A stretch of DNA of 64,000 nt from JAYRZB01 sp041916675 (GTDB lineage Bacteria; Pseudomonadota; Alphaproteobacteria; Rhizobiales; Devosiaceae), in NCBI GenBank assembly GCA_041916675.1, contig JAYRZB010000005.1, positions 124,001 through 188,000 of the forward strand, read 5' to 3'. Position 1 is the stretch's first letter, and the number at the start of each line of letters is the position of its first letter. This document shows, piece by piece, positions 51,363-60,408 of this stretch. The translations under genes were made by a program, and so were the position numbers. The notes below the pieces were generated by a model. The model did not search any database, was not told where the DNA came from, and worked only from the letters and a program-made list of their open reading frames with translations.

Positions 51363-52444
51363 TGGCGCATGACCTGACCCCGCCGATGCGCGTGGCCCTG
51401 CAGATCAACATGCATCCGCACGATGTGCGCCATGTCACGCAGACCCTGCCGCATCAGTTGCGACAGTGGCGCAATCAGGTTGACCGCATTGTGCTGACCA
51501 TCGACATGCGCCAATCCGCCTCGGGCCGCTACCGCGCGGCGGACTATGAGGAAAATCGCGACAGGCTGCTCAGCTATCTTGAAAGCCTGGCGGCGGAGAT
51601 TCCCGAGCTGGTGATCGATCCGGTGGTCTATCAGGGTACCGTCCGCGAAGCCGTTGAACGGCGGTTTTTCGGGACGCCCGGCCTGATGCCCGAAAAGGCC
51701 TTCGATGGTGGGCCCTTCTATGTCTATTTCTTTGGGCTGATGCGCGCCAACTGCCGCTACGTCTTACACATGGACAGTGACATGCTGTTTGGCGGTGGCA
51801 GCACGACCTGGATTGCCGAGGCCATCGCTGCGCTGGAAGCCAATCCGCAGGCGCTGGCCATTTGCCCGTTCCCCGGACCGCCACGCGCCGACGGTACGCT
51901 GGACCCGGCGCTGCACATGGGGTTTCCGGGGCTGGTGGCGCCCAGTGCCCCACAAAGGCTTGAACTCGGATCGCCGGCCTATCGATTTGACGGCGTCAGT
52001 ACCCGCATCTTCATGATCGATATGGCACGTTTCGATGCGGAAGCGGCGCCACTGGCGCTCACGCGTCCCGATTGGCGCCGACGGCTGCGCTCGCGGGTGT
52101 TTGGCCACCAGCCGGTGTCCATGCCAGCCGAGGAAGTGCTCTCGGCCAACATGAGGGCAAGGGGACTGTTCCGCATTGACATGCTGGGAAGCGGCGAGGG
52201 TGCGTTCTCGTTGCATCCCCCTTATCGGTCGGCCGAGTTCTATGCTGCGCTGCCCGGCCTGATCGCCCGCATTGAGGCCGATGATATTCCAGACGGACAG
52301 CGCGGCGATTACGACGTCAATGCCAGCATGGTGGACTGGACCAGCGCGCTGCGCGAAAAGGCGCGCGCCAAGCGCTATCGCAAGGCGTTTCGGCAATTAC
52401 TCGACGTGCATTTGGGCAGGATACTGCCGCGTGGCCGACCCTAG
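51362..52444 (+). CDS. GT-A type glycosyltransferase-like protein
   Basis: Protein of about 360 residues from ATG 51362 (an alternative GTG lies 3 bases earlier). MRVALQINMHPHDVRHVTQTL opens a nucleotide-sugar domain; YVLHMDSDMLFGGG supplies the D-x-D metal motif; SPAYRFDGVSTRIFMIDMARF and PPYRSAEFYAALP follow. The overall shape resembles GT2 family proteins but with an unusually long insert before the DxD (VLTIDMRQSASGRYRAADYE). It is coupled to the GH10 gene by TGATG and converges with the deacetylase gene, overlapping by 4 bases. Confidence 0.78.
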   Translation: MAHDLTPPMRVALQINMHPHDVRHVTQTLPHQLRQWRNQVDRIVLTIDMRQSASGRYRAADYEENRDRLLSYLESLAAEIPELVIDPVVYQGTVREAVERRFFGTPGLMPEKAFDGGPFYVYFFGLMRANCRYVLHMDSDMLFGGGSTTWIAEAIAALEANPQALAICPFPGPPRADGTLDPALHMGFPGLVAPSAPQRLELGSPAYRFDGVSTRIFMIDMARFDAEAAPLALTRPDWRRRLRSRVFGHQPVSMPAEEVLSANMRARGLFRIDMLGSGEGAFSLHPPYRSAEFYAALPGLIARIEADDIPDGQRGDYDVNASMVDWTSALREKARAKRYRKAFRQLLDVHLGRILPRGRP

Positions 52445-53196
52445 TCGAACCCCAGTGACTTGAGCGCCGCGCCCACGGTCAGAACGTCGCATTTGCGCAT
52501 TTGGGCATAGGCGACCAATCCATCGAGCTCTTCTGGCGTGCAGCCATAGAGCCCCGGACGGCTGGTGACTTCGTGGGTGAAAAAGATCAGCCAACCCGGG
52601 TTGGATGCGGCCGCGTCGATCCAGCGCCGCAGGCCGCCATTGCATTCTGAGTGATTGCGGATTTCGACGGCGCGCAGGTTGTGCAAGTCGGTGCCGAGCC
52701 GATTGATACCGGGCGTGCCCCCGCGGGCACTGCTGTACCGCCTGCGCATGGAAGGTTGGGCGGGGGGCCACATCATGGTGTAGGGCGTGGCAAAGCTTCT
52801 TGGTCCATCACCGGTGGTGATGCTGTCAAGAAATGCCCGGTTGCGGTCGAGATCCTGTTCCAGGTCGCGTTGGCTGAGATCACGCAGGCGCTGGTGCCCG
52901 AACGTGTGGCAGGCCAACTCGTGGCCGCGAAGGGCGAGTTCCTCACAGCCCCGATGGGAAATGGGCATCCAATCTGCGCCCGCGCTATCCACTATGCTGC
53001 CAGCAAGATAGTAGGTGCCTCGGACCCCGCGCGCCTCAAGCACCGCCGCCCCTTCATGCAGGGCCGATGCCGGAACATCATCGAACGTGAATGACACGAT
53101 AGGTCGAGGCGGGGCGATATCGTGGCGCGGTGAAGGTGCGAGCCTGACAACACTATTGGCGATCCGGTCAATGACGCCGCCGACTCGATTAGGCAA
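52441..53196 (-). CDS. polysaccharide deacetylase (NodB-like)
   Basis: Protein of 251 residues. NodB motifs: IVSFTFDDVPAS (catalytic Asp and metal Asp), then GHELACHTFGHQRL with the metal-binding H-x3-H. It lacks an evident signal peptide, so it probably deacetylates a lipid-linked or chain intermediate in the cytoplasm. In Caulobacter holdfast synthesis the deacetylase HfsH has this role. It is last in the minus-strand unit chain-length protein, polymerase, deacetylase, overlapping the polymerase gene by 8 bases. Confidence 0.88.
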   Translation of the reverse strand: MPNRVGGVIDRIANSVVRLAPSPRHDIAPPRPIVSFTFDDVPASALHEGAAVLEARGVRGTYYLAGSIVDSAGADWMPISHRGCEELALRGHELACHTFGHQRLRDLSQRDLEQDLDRNRAFLDSITTGDGPRSFATPYTMMWPPAQPSMRRRYSSARGGTPGINRLGTDLHNLRAVEIRNHSECNGGLRRWIDAAASNPGWLIFFTHEVTSRPGLYGCTPEELDGLVAYAQMRKCDVLTVGAALKSLGFD

Positions 53197-54523
53197 TCTG
53201 TCCCCCCGTAGTCAGGTCAGGATTTGAAACGAGGTGTGCCCGACCCTGAAGGCGCAGGCCGAAGACGGCGAAAAGAGCACTGAACCAGATCGGTCCGATG
53301 CCGGTGAAGAATATGCTTTCGAGACAGGCAGTCAGAATGGCGAAAACCCAGATACGGGTGAACAGCCGGGTGAGAGTGGCGTTATTGTTCCCGCCTGCTG
53401 CGCGCCGGAAATCGCGCAGCGGAAGCAGGATCAGCCAGATGATGGTCAGCACAAAGCCGGGAATTCCGGCATTGAGCAGCGTTTCGATGTAAGCGTTGTG
53501 CGCGTGGCTGGCAGTGACGGCCCAACTGGCATAGTCACCGCCGGCGTCGACGGACAGTCCGGTCTGCCAGAACGACTGGAAGCCAAAGCCGGTCAATGGC
53601 TGGTCGAGAACAGCATTGAGCGAGAGGTTCCAGATATCGGCGCGGGCCGTAAACGTGGGGTCGATCCCTAACGAGGCGACGAAGGCCCGGATGGGCTCTG
53701 ACACCGCCGCGCCGACGGTGAGAGTGTTCATCAAGACCAGGCCGCCCAGCACGAGCCACGGTGCTGCACCCGGCCTGCGCTCGATGAGGAAGACAAAACC
53801 GAGAACGACCGGGAGCATGGCAGCGGCAGTTTTGCCGCCAGTCTGCCAGAGAAAGACGGCGGCCAGCGCCACGATCAGCCAGCCGCCCCGGCGCGACCAG
53901 GCGTCCTTGAGGTAGAGGCCGCAGAAGATGATGACGACCATGGCAGGGGCGGCGAAATTCTTGTGGTTGAAGACGCCGCGCCAATCGCCGGCCAGTGTTG
54001 GCTCGACCAGATCGGTGGCCTGGTGAATGGCCCTGTCGGGCAGCAGCAGGACGCCGATGTAGCTCAGCCCAAGGATGGTCAGGACCGAGGCAGCCAGCAG
54101 ACCGGCGAAATGGGACTGGTTGCGGGGAAGCAGCAGCAAGGCGCCTGCCCCGATGCAGATTGTGAGGCTGATGAACAACCGCCGCAGTGCCGCGCCGGCA
54201 TCCGGGCCAAGCATGGATGCGATGGCCATCCAGCCGAGCAGGCCCAGGATGAGGAGCCGGGGCTGCAGCATCATTGACCGGTTGGGAAGGCGCGCGAAAT
54301 AGGCAATCACGCCCAGCATCATGGCGGCGGCAACCACCTGATTGAGCGCATTGGCAAAGCCACCGGTCTCGGCAAGGCTTTCGAAGGGCACGGCCGACAT
54401 CGTAGAGAAGAGGAAGATGAAAACGAACAGGGCCGATGCGCCAGCACTGCGGGCGGCAGTGGTCCCCCGGGGTGCTGCCGCGTCCCCATCCCACCGGCCA
54501 AGGCTGATGTTCGTCAGGCTCAT
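53189..54523 (-). CDS. O-antigen ligase/polymerase family protein (Wzy-like)
   Basis: Protein of 444 residues with about eleven membrane helices and the Wzy_C periplasmic loop region: GDWRGVFNHKNFAAPAM (conserved G-x-x-x-H-K-N), ARADIWNLSLNAVLDQPLTGFGFQSFW, and SHAHNAYIETLLNAGIPGF. It would polymerise repeat units flipped to the periplasm. ATGA overlap with the upstream chain-length gene. Confidence 0.9.
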   Translation of the reverse strand: MSLTNISLGRWDGDAAAPRGTTAARSAGASALFVFIFLFSTMSAVPFESLAETGGFANALNQVVAAAMMLGVIAYFARLPNRSMMLQPRLLILGLLGWMAIASMLGPDAGAALRRLFISLTICIGAGALLLLPRNQSHFAGLLAASVLTILGLSYIGVLLLPDRAIHQATDLVEPTLAGDWRGVFNHKNFAAPAMVVIIFCGLYLKDAWSRRGGWLIVALAAVFLWQTGGKTAAAMLPVVLGFVFLIERRPGAAPWLVLGGLVLMNTLTVGAAVSEPIRAFVASLGIDPTFTARADIWNLSLNAVLDQPLTGFGFQSFWQTGLSVDAGGDYASWAVTASHAHNAYIETLLNAGIPGFVLTIIWLILLPLRDFRRAAGGNNNATLTRLFTRIWVFAILTACLESIFFTGIGPIWFSALFAVFGLRLQGRAHLVSNPDLTTGGQIA

Positions 54524-56016
54524 TCCTGCCTGCGGGCCTTGAGCAGGGCCAGAAACCCGAAGAGGCAGGCAAGCGCCGCGCCGCCGCCAATACCAAGGGC
54601 AGTGCCCACCATCATCAGCAGCATGGTCCGAGGCGGCCAGCTGCGTGCCTCGGGCGGGAAGGCCGATGAGATGACGCGCACGTTGGTGGTGTCGATCTGT
54701 TCGCGCTCGGCGACCTGCCCGGCCCGCACGAGGAAGGATTGATAGACGTTCGCCTGCGCCTCGGCATCGCGCTCAAGCTCGCGCAGCTTGACCATGGCCG
54801 CGCCGTCAGCGGAAACGCTTGAACGGATGTCCCCTGCTTCCTGATTGAGCTGGTCCAGCACGGCCCTGGCCTGGTCGAGCTCGCTGCGGGCGGCGGCAGT
54901 CAGCCGGTCAAGCTCGAGTTTGATCTCGTTGGCAATGCTGTCAAGCTGAGGCTGAAGCGCGGTGATGCGGGGATGGCGCGGGCCGAAAACGACGGCCTGG
55001 GAGTCTATTTCCTGCTTGATGGTGGCATACTGGGCCCGCAGCGCCGCGACGGTTTCCGAGGTGACGCCTGACGCTCCTTCGAGGCCACGGGCCTGGGCCA
55101 GAACCAGATCATCATAGCGGGCCTGCGCTGCGATCACCCGCCCCTGGGCCTCGACGACTTGCAGGTTGATCTGGGTCAGCGATTGGGAGCTGATCAGTTC
55201 GCCAGCACTCGACTGCAGTCCGTTCTCGCGGCGGAAGTCTTCAACGCGCTGCTCGGCGGCGGCGACGGACGCGCGCAGTTCTTCGACCCGCTGGCTCAGA
55301 ATGGCCGCCGTGCGCCCGGCGCCGTCGCTTTCCGCCTGCGCTAATTCGGCCTGGAAGGCCGTGACCATCGTGTTGGAGATGAGCACTGCCTTGTTGGGGT
55401 CTTCGGCCCAGACCGAAAGGCTGACCACGAATGAGCGTTCTTCGCGCATGGCTTCGATGCGTTTGGACAGGCTGCGAACCGCGGCGAGCGTCTTGTCGCC
55501 TTCAGGCGCATTGGGCGACGAATTCAGAAAAGGCAGGGAAAGCAAGGGCTCGCCGCCGACGAATTCTGGGTCCTTGTCGAGTTCGAGCACGTTGACAACG
55601 CGGGTAAGCAGGTTGCCGGAGGTCAAGACCCGCATCTTGCTTTCGACGGTGAGCAACTGGGAGTCGCGCTGCGGGTTCTGCCCGAACAGGTCATCGGAGA
55701 CAACCTGCAGGCTGACCGGATCGATCAGGATATCGGCGTAGGTGGTGTAGCGCGCCTTCGCGAAGGTGCCAAAGCCCAGGCCCCCTGCGGCACCAAGGAC
55801 GCCGAGGGCGATAATTGCGGGGAGTCCGCGGCGGAGCCAAGCCAGAATCTGGGGCAGGTCGACCGAGCCAACGGCGTCCCATTCTGGCACAGATTGGGCA
55901 GGGCGCCCTGACTTGGCGGGTGCCGGATGGTTAACCGTGCTGGCGTCGAGACGGGCGTAACGCCGGGCCGGATTGGGCAGGGCGCCCTTCGGACTGCGAT
56001 CGAACGTTTCGTACAT
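54520..56016 (-). CDS. GumC/Wzz-type polysaccharide chain-length and export protein
   Basis: Protein of 498 residues. A cytoplasmic leader of about 65 residues precedes TM1 (GLPAIIALGVLGAAGGLGFG), a Wzz domain (YTTYADILIDP, VESKMRVLTSGNLLTRVV), a long coiled coil (about 200-430) with a PRHPRITALQPQ-type turn, and TM2 near the C-terminus (MLLMMVGTALGIGGGAALACLF). No Walker motif or tyrosine cluster follows, so the kinase half typical of Wzc is absent. No outer-membrane Wza/GumB or secretin-like gene is in the window. Confidence 0.9.
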   Translation of the reverse strand: MYETFDRSPKGALPNPARRYARLDASTVNHPAPAKSGRPAQSVPEWDAVGSVDLPQILAWLRRGLPAIIALGVLGAAGGLGFGTFAKARYTTYADILIDPVSLQVVSDDLFGQNPQRDSQLLTVESKMRVLTSGNLLTRVVNVLELDKDPEFVGGEPLLSLPFLNSSPNAPEGDKTLAAVRSLSKRIEAMREERSFVVSLSVWAEDPNKAVLISNTMVTAFQAELAQAESDGAGRTAAILSQRVEELRASVAAAEQRVEDFRRENGLQSSAGELISSQSLTQINLQVVEAQGRVIAAQARYDDLVLAQARGLEGASGVTSETVAALRAQYATIKQEIDSQAVVFGPRHPRITALQPQLDSIANEIKLELDRLTAAARSELDQARAVLDQLNQEAGDIRSSVSADGAAMVKLRELERDAEAQANVYQSFLVRAGQVAEREQIDTTNVRVISSAFPPEARSWPPRTMLLMMVGTALGIGGGAALACLFGFLALLKARRQE

Positions 56017-56057
56017 TGGCTCACCATTCCCAGCTCGAACAAGCTTTTCAAGCGGCT

Positions 56058-56108
56058 GTTATAGACGAGCGATCAGTAACGAAGGATGCAATTGCCAAAA
56101 CTGGTTAA
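56058..56108 (-). promoter_or_regulatory. half-box CtrA-like promoter before the chain-length operon
   Basis: On the minus strand TTAACC (56108-56103) lacks a second TTAA at N7, but TATAAC (56063-56058), a 5/6 -10 element, lies at bases 46-51, one base off the spacing of the other copies. Start of the coding region is 42 bases further. Confidence 0.5.
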
Positions 56109-56178
56109 GACTGGCGGTGGTTAACCGCGATTAACAGAAAGTAAAGCCGAGCTTCCCCGAATGTGACAAACAGGAAGT

Positions 56179-57528
56179 GTGAAACCCGGCACGCCGGTTG
56201 CGCACAAATTTGCTAGTCGTGGACCGCGGAGACGGCAGTTGCCGTTACAATTTTCTGAAAAATCTCGCCGGTTACTACCGCTTGCCCTGTCATACATGGG
56301 ATCGGGCGGGAGCCTTCTGGCGTCGGTTGCAGCGCAATTGATCACCTTTGCCGTGCTGGCCCGCTTTCTCGGCGTCGAGCAGTTCGGGCTCTATGCCGCC
56401 ATGACCGCCCTGACCAATGTGGGTGTGCAGATGTGCGGCCTGGGCGCGCAGGAATCGCTGATCCGGCGGGTGGCGCAGGATCGGACCATGTATCCGGTGA
56501 TGCTGGGACACGCCACCCTCCTCAGCGCCGGAAGCGGGATCGTTCTCGTGCTGATCGGTCTGCTGGTCCTGCCGGTCATGTTCCATGTGTCGAACGATGT
56601 TCTGATCAATATCGAAACGGCAGCGCTGATCCTGGTCACCAATATCATGGTGCTCAAGGCCATTTCCCTGCCGACCCAGGCGTTCCTGGCGCATTCGGAC
56701 TTTGCCTCGGCCAACAAGATCGATGTGTTTTATGCGCTATCCCGGACGGCGGCCGCCGTTCTGGCCTGCTTTGTGTTTGGTGTGTCGACAACCGCGCAAT
56801 GGGCCTACTGGCACTTTGGCGTGCATGCGGTGGTGGCCGGGGTAGCGATGTTTTCAATCCGCGGTCTGGGGCGGCCACGGTTTGAGCTGGTGCGCAGTGA
56901 GATCCGCATAGGGGTTCTGTTCAGCACCCAGTTCATCTTTCGGGCACTGCGGCAGAATGCCGACATGCTGGTGCTGAGCGCGGTGACGGGGGCCGAGGTG
57001 CTGGGCAGCTATTCGCTGGCGCGGCGGATCCTCGACAGTTCCTATACGTCAGTTGAGGCGCTCAACCGGCTGATTTATCCGGGTTCCGCCTCTGCGGCGG
57101 TCAACGGAGTGCACGGTGCGCTTGAGCGCACCAAAAAGGTGCTGGTGGCGGCCTTTGCCATTGCAACAGCCAGTGCGACGGCGATCTTTGTGCTGGCGCC
57201 GCTCCTGCCCTGGCTGTTCGGGGAAGAATATGTGTCTTTGGTCGGCTTTACCCGCATCCTGTGCTGGGCGGTCATTCCAACTGCGATCTACGCGGTGGCG
57301 CTCGAAGCGCTGGGGGCATCGGGGCTGCAGGGTGCACGCGCGGCGATCCTGAACAGTACGAACCTGGTTGGCGCCGGCGTGGTCGCGCTTGCAACCTGGT
57401 GGTTTGCGGCTAACGGAACCTTCGCGGCTTACTACCTGATTGAGATCACGACAGTGGTCATCGCCTGGGTGGTATTGCTGCATTTCGCGCAGGTGCACCG
57501 CGCGCAGGCCGCCGCCATTAACCCTTAG
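56179..57528 (+). CDS. oligosaccharide flippase (Wzx/MATE-like)
   Basis: Protein of 449 residues (GTG 56179) with twelve or more membrane helices: YMGSGGSLLASVAAQLITFAVLARFLGVEQFGLYAAM at the start is the polysaccharide-synthesis flippase signature, in fragments. VTGAEVLGSYSLARRILDS and GASGLQGARAAILNSTNLVGAG occur later. It moves undecaprenyl-linked repeat units to the periplasm. The ribosome site (AGGAAGT) is very close to GTG 56179, so the exact start is uncertain. TTAACCGCGATTAACAG upstream also carries TTAA motifs but without the shared -10 spacing. Confidence 0.91.
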   Translation: MKPGTPVAHKFASRGPRRRQLPLQFSEKSRRLLPLALSYMGSGGSLLASVAAQLITFAVLARFLGVEQFGLYAAMTALTNVGVQMCGLGAQESLIRRVAQDRTMYPVMLGHATLLSAGSGIVLVLIGLLVLPVMFHVSNDVLINIETAALILVTNIMVLKAISLPTQAFLAHSDFASANKIDVFYALSRTAAAVLACFVFGVSTTAQWAYWHFGVHAVVAGVAMFSIRGLGRPRFELVRSEIRIGVLFSTQFIFRALRQNADMLVLSAVTGAEVLGSYSLARRILDSSYTSVEALNRLIYPGSASAAVNGVHGALERTKKVLVAAFAIATASATAIFVLAPLLPWLFGEEYVSLVGFTRILCWAVIPTAIYAVALEALGASGLQGARAAILNSTNLVGAGVVALATWWFAANGTFAAYYLIEITTVVIAWVVLLHFAQVHRAQAAAINP

Positions 57529-57569
57529 TTAAGCATGCGCTTTGTCGCGGCCGAACCGACCACTACTAA
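57518..57569 (+). promoter_or_regulatory. CtrA-like promoter element before the initiating sugar transferase
   Basis: TTAACCCTTAGTTAA (57518-57532) is an exact TTAA-N7-TTAA box overlapping the end of the flippase gene. TACTAA(T) at 57564-57570 is at the -10-like position shared with the other copies. The transcript would begin about 24 bases before GTG 57601. Confidence 0.62.
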
Positions 57570-57600
57570 TTGGTTGGAAATGAAACTAAGGTCCTGATCC

Positions 57601-59055
57601 GTGGTTGATGTCGGCCTGCCACTATCGAAATCCCCGACGCGCCCGGCGCCACGCCCGCAGGTGGTGGCGATGGAAATCCTGTGTGTGCTGCTGGCGATTA
57701 TCGACGGCACCATGGCCGGTGGGTCGTTTCTGGTCACAGCGCTGTTTTACCATCATTTCGTGATCCTGAGCGGCGTGGATGCGGGGCAGTTGCTGTTGTT
57801 TTTCGGCTTCGCCGCGGTGCTGGGCATGGCTTATGCGACGTTGTCGTTCAGCGTTTATGCCAGCCTGCTTGAGCGGCAGGATTCCCCGCACGTGACCATG
57901 GCCAAGACGCTCTATGGCTGGCTGGCAACCTTCGGGGTGGCGCTGCTGCTCGCCTTCGTCGTTGGGGTGGTGGGCGACCTGTCGCGCGTTTCGATTGTCT
58001 CGGCGTTTGTTCTGGGCCTGCCGCTGGCGCTGCTGCTGCGCATGCGCCTAGCGCGGTCGCTGGCGCGGCGTGCATCCGATGGCAGCCTGCACTTCCAGAA
58101 GGTTGCCATCGTCGGGCGGCGTGAACTGGTGGTCAACTATCTGCTCAAGTCCAACATCTGGCAGCACGGACGCAAGCTATCGGCCGCGCTCTATCTCGAC
58201 GATGTGGGTGGAACTGACGGTGCGGTTGATCTTGATGCCGTGCGGGCCTTTGTGAGCGATGCGCTGGGCAAGAATGTCGAGAGCGTGATCTTTGTTGCCG
58301 ACCAGGCAAGCGCGACGGTCAATCGCGGCATCATTGATCTCTTGCGCCGGGTATCGATCAATATCGACTATGTGCCGGTCGAGCTGTCGCAGTTCCGCTT
58401 TCTCGATGTCATCCGCATTGGGGCGACAACAGCGCTGCGGATTGCCCGCAGGCCGCTCGATGGGCGGGCGCTGTTCATCAAGCGGGTCTTTGATGTCACC
58501 GCCGCTGGTGCCGGACTGATCGCGCTCTCGCCGCTGCTGGCGATCGTCGCCCTCGCCATAAAGCTTGAAACGCCCGGACCGGTGTTCTTCAGGCAGGAGC
58601 GTCGCGGGTTCAATGGCTCGACCTTCCGGATATGGAAGTTCCGCTCCATGAGCGTGCTCGAGAACGGCGATGCGGTGGCTCAGGCCCGGCGCGGCGACCT
58701 GCGGATCACCCGAGTGGGGCGCCTGATCCGTGCAACCAGCATTGATGAGTTGCCGCAGCTGTTCAATGTCATCATCGGCAATATGAGCCTTGTCGGCCCG
58801 CGCCCGCATGCGGTGTCGCACGATGCCGAACTCATCGGCAAGCTCGATGACTTCGCCTATCGCAACCGCATCCTGCCCGGCATTACCGGCTGGGCACAGG
58901 TGAACGGCCAGCGCGGGGAAACCGTGAGCATGGAGCAGATCGAGGCCCGGGCCTTCTATGATCTGTACTACGCCGAAAACTGGTCGCTGCTGCTCGACCT
59001 GTGGATCATCGTGCTGACGGTGTTCTCGCCCCGCACGCATCGCGGTGCCTTTTGA
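57601..59055 (+). CDS. polyprenyl-phosphate sugar-1-phosphate transferase (EPS initiation)
   Basis: Protein of 484 residues (GTG 57601; ATG 57670 is an alternative). Four N-terminal membrane helices, a Rossmann-like middle domain (QKVAIVGRRELVVNYLL), and the C-terminal bacterial sugar transferase domain: KRVFDVTAAGAGLIALSPLL, FRQERRGFNGSTFRIWKFRSM, TRVGRLIRATSIDELPQLFNV and GNMSLVGPRPHAV, ending DLYYAENWSLLLDLWI. It loads the first sugar phosphate on undecaprenyl phosphate, starting repeat-unit assembly, as HfsE/PssY or UppE do. Confidence 0.93.
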   Translation: MVDVGLPLSKSPTRPAPRPQVVAMEILCVLLAIIDGTMAGGSFLVTALFYHHFVILSGVDAGQLLLFFGFAAVLGMAYATLSFSVYASLLERQDSPHVTMAKTLYGWLATFGVALLLAFVVGVVGDLSRVSIVSAFVLGLPLALLLRMRLARSLARRASDGSLHFQKVAIVGRRELVVNYLLKSNIWQHGRKLSAALYLDDVGGTDGAVDLDAVRAFVSDALGKNVESVIFVADQASATVNRGIIDLLRRVSINIDYVPVELSQFRFLDVIRIGATTALRIARRPLDGRALFIKRVFDVTAAGAGLIALSPLLAIVALAIKLETPGPVFFRQERRGFNGSTFRIWKFRSMSVLENGDAVAQARRGDLRITRVGRLIRATSIDELPQLFNVIIGNMSLVGPRPHAVSHDAELIGKLDDFAYRNRILPGITGWAQVNGQRGETVSMEQIEARAFYDLYYAENWSLLLDLWIIVLTVFSPRTHRGAF

Positions 59056-59062
59056 GGAAAGC

Positions 59063-60355
59063 TTGTACGTAGTGTCCCTGATTACCCAAAAAAATGTCGA
59101 CCGTTTGCCGGGTGGGGCAGCACCTGTTTTACCATCGCTTGCGGTGGCGGGGATTAGTCGGGGTGCTGTTGCAGATCGTCCGGCGGCAAAGCCGATGCGC
59201 GAGGCCAGTGCGTCAGTTGAGGCCGAGCCGGAACTGCATATCAGCGTGGATACGGCCATGCCCGCGATCTGGCCGTCGGCGGCAGACCCTGCCGGGGCGG
59301 TGCTGCATGTGTTCCAGAGCCGCGAGTTCATTGAGGTCTGGCAGGCCAGCTATGGGGCCAGCGCGCGGCGAAAGCCCTATTTTGTGACCGTGCAGGACGC
59401 AAAAGGGCAAGTTCTGACGCTCGCCGGATTCTGCATCCAGAGCAGGGGCGGGGGGCGTGTGCTCACGTTTATTGATGACGGTATTGCCGATTACAATGGG
59501 GCGGTCATCTACCCCACCGGGGTGAACTGGACCGAGGCGCGAGCCAAAAGGCTGTGGAAGGCAATCCTTGCGGCGCTGCCGCCGGTTGATCTGGTTGAAC
59601 TTGAGAAAGTGCCTGCCGAGATCGGGGGGCAGGTCAATCCATTCCATTTCGTTACCGATACTGCCCATCCGGAATCGGCGCATGGCCGGAATCTGCAACC
59701 CAGCTGGGCCGAGATCGAGGCCAAACAAGCCGAGCTTAAGAGCATCAAGCGAAAGTGGCGCAAGCTCGAAGCGCTGGGCGCACTACGTTTTCACGTGGCT
59801 GAGGGACAGCAGGACATTGAGCGGGTTCTGGCGCGGGCGCTGGAGCAGAAGCAACGCCGGTTCGAGCAAACCCGCATTGCCGGCTTTGATCGCGACCCGG
59901 AAAAACTCAGCTACTTTGTGACCGCGACAGAACGGTTTGGTGCAATCGGTCGGCTGCAGCTGTGTGCGCTTGAGCTCGACGGGCAGATTCTGGCGACGAC
60001 CTGGAGCCTAGTGCTGGGGCGGACCGTTTATGAAATCATGATCGGGCATGAAGGAGGGGATTGGGCCAAGTATTCGCCGGGCCGGATCCTCAATCTGATG
60101 CAAATGGCCTGGATCAAGGAGCATGGCTTCACCTATCTCGACCATGGCGTGGGTGATGAAAGCTGGAAGCTTGAACACTGCGACACGCACGTGGCGCTGC
60201 AGCGCCTGCAACAGGCGCTGACCTTTCGGGGCTGGGCGATGTTGTGGCGCAATCGCGTGCTCGAGCGGCTGCGCAAGACCAATGTCTGGCCACGCCTGCG
60301 GGCGCTGAAGTGGGCGCTACAGCGCCGGATGCGCGGGCACGCGGACCCATCCTGA
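59063..60355 (+). CDS. GNAT/BioF2-like (CelD-type) acetyltransferase of the EPS locus
   Basis: Protein of about 430 residues. The C-terminal half is an Acetyltransf_6 (CelD/FemAB-like) domain: LARALEQKQRRFEQTRIAGFDRDPEKLSYF, LCALELDGQILATTWSLVLGRTVYEIMIGHEGGDWAKYSPGRILN in fragments, and LDHGVGDESWKLEHCDT. TTG 59063 is 5 bases after GAGG; GTG 59045 (overlapping the previous gene) and GTG 59072 are alternatives. It probably acetylates or otherwise modifies the polymer precursor, like HfsK in holdfast synthesis (inference). Last gene of the rightward unit. Confidence 0.86.
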   Translation: MYVVSLITQKNVDRLPGGAAPVLPSLAVAGISRGAVADRPAAKPMREASASVEAEPELHISVDTAMPAIWPSAADPAGAVLHVFQSREFIEVWQASYGASARRKPYFVTVQDAKGQVLTLAGFCIQSRGGGRVLTFIDDGIADYNGAVIYPTGVNWTEARAKRLWKAILAALPPVDLVELEKVPAEIGGQVNPFHFVTDTAHPESAHGRNLQPSWAEIEAKQAELKSIKRKWRKLEALGALRFHVAEGQQDIERVLARALEQKQRRFEQTRIAGFDRDPEKLSYFVTATERFGAIGRLQLCALELDGQILATTWSLVLGRTVYEIMIGHEGGDWAKYSPGRILNLMQMAWIKEHGFTYLDHGVGDESWKLEHCDTHVALQRLQQALTFRGWAMLWRNRVLERLRKTNVWPRLRALKWALQRRMRGHADPS

Positions 60356-60408
60356 GCGCCCGCGGGACCGGGGCTCAGGTCAGTTCGTCCTTTTGGGGAT
60401 GCCGCCCT

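Noticed and set aside
54520..56016. Full Wzc-type tyrosine autokinase
   Set aside because: After the second membrane helix only a few residues remain; no Walker motif or tyrosine tail.
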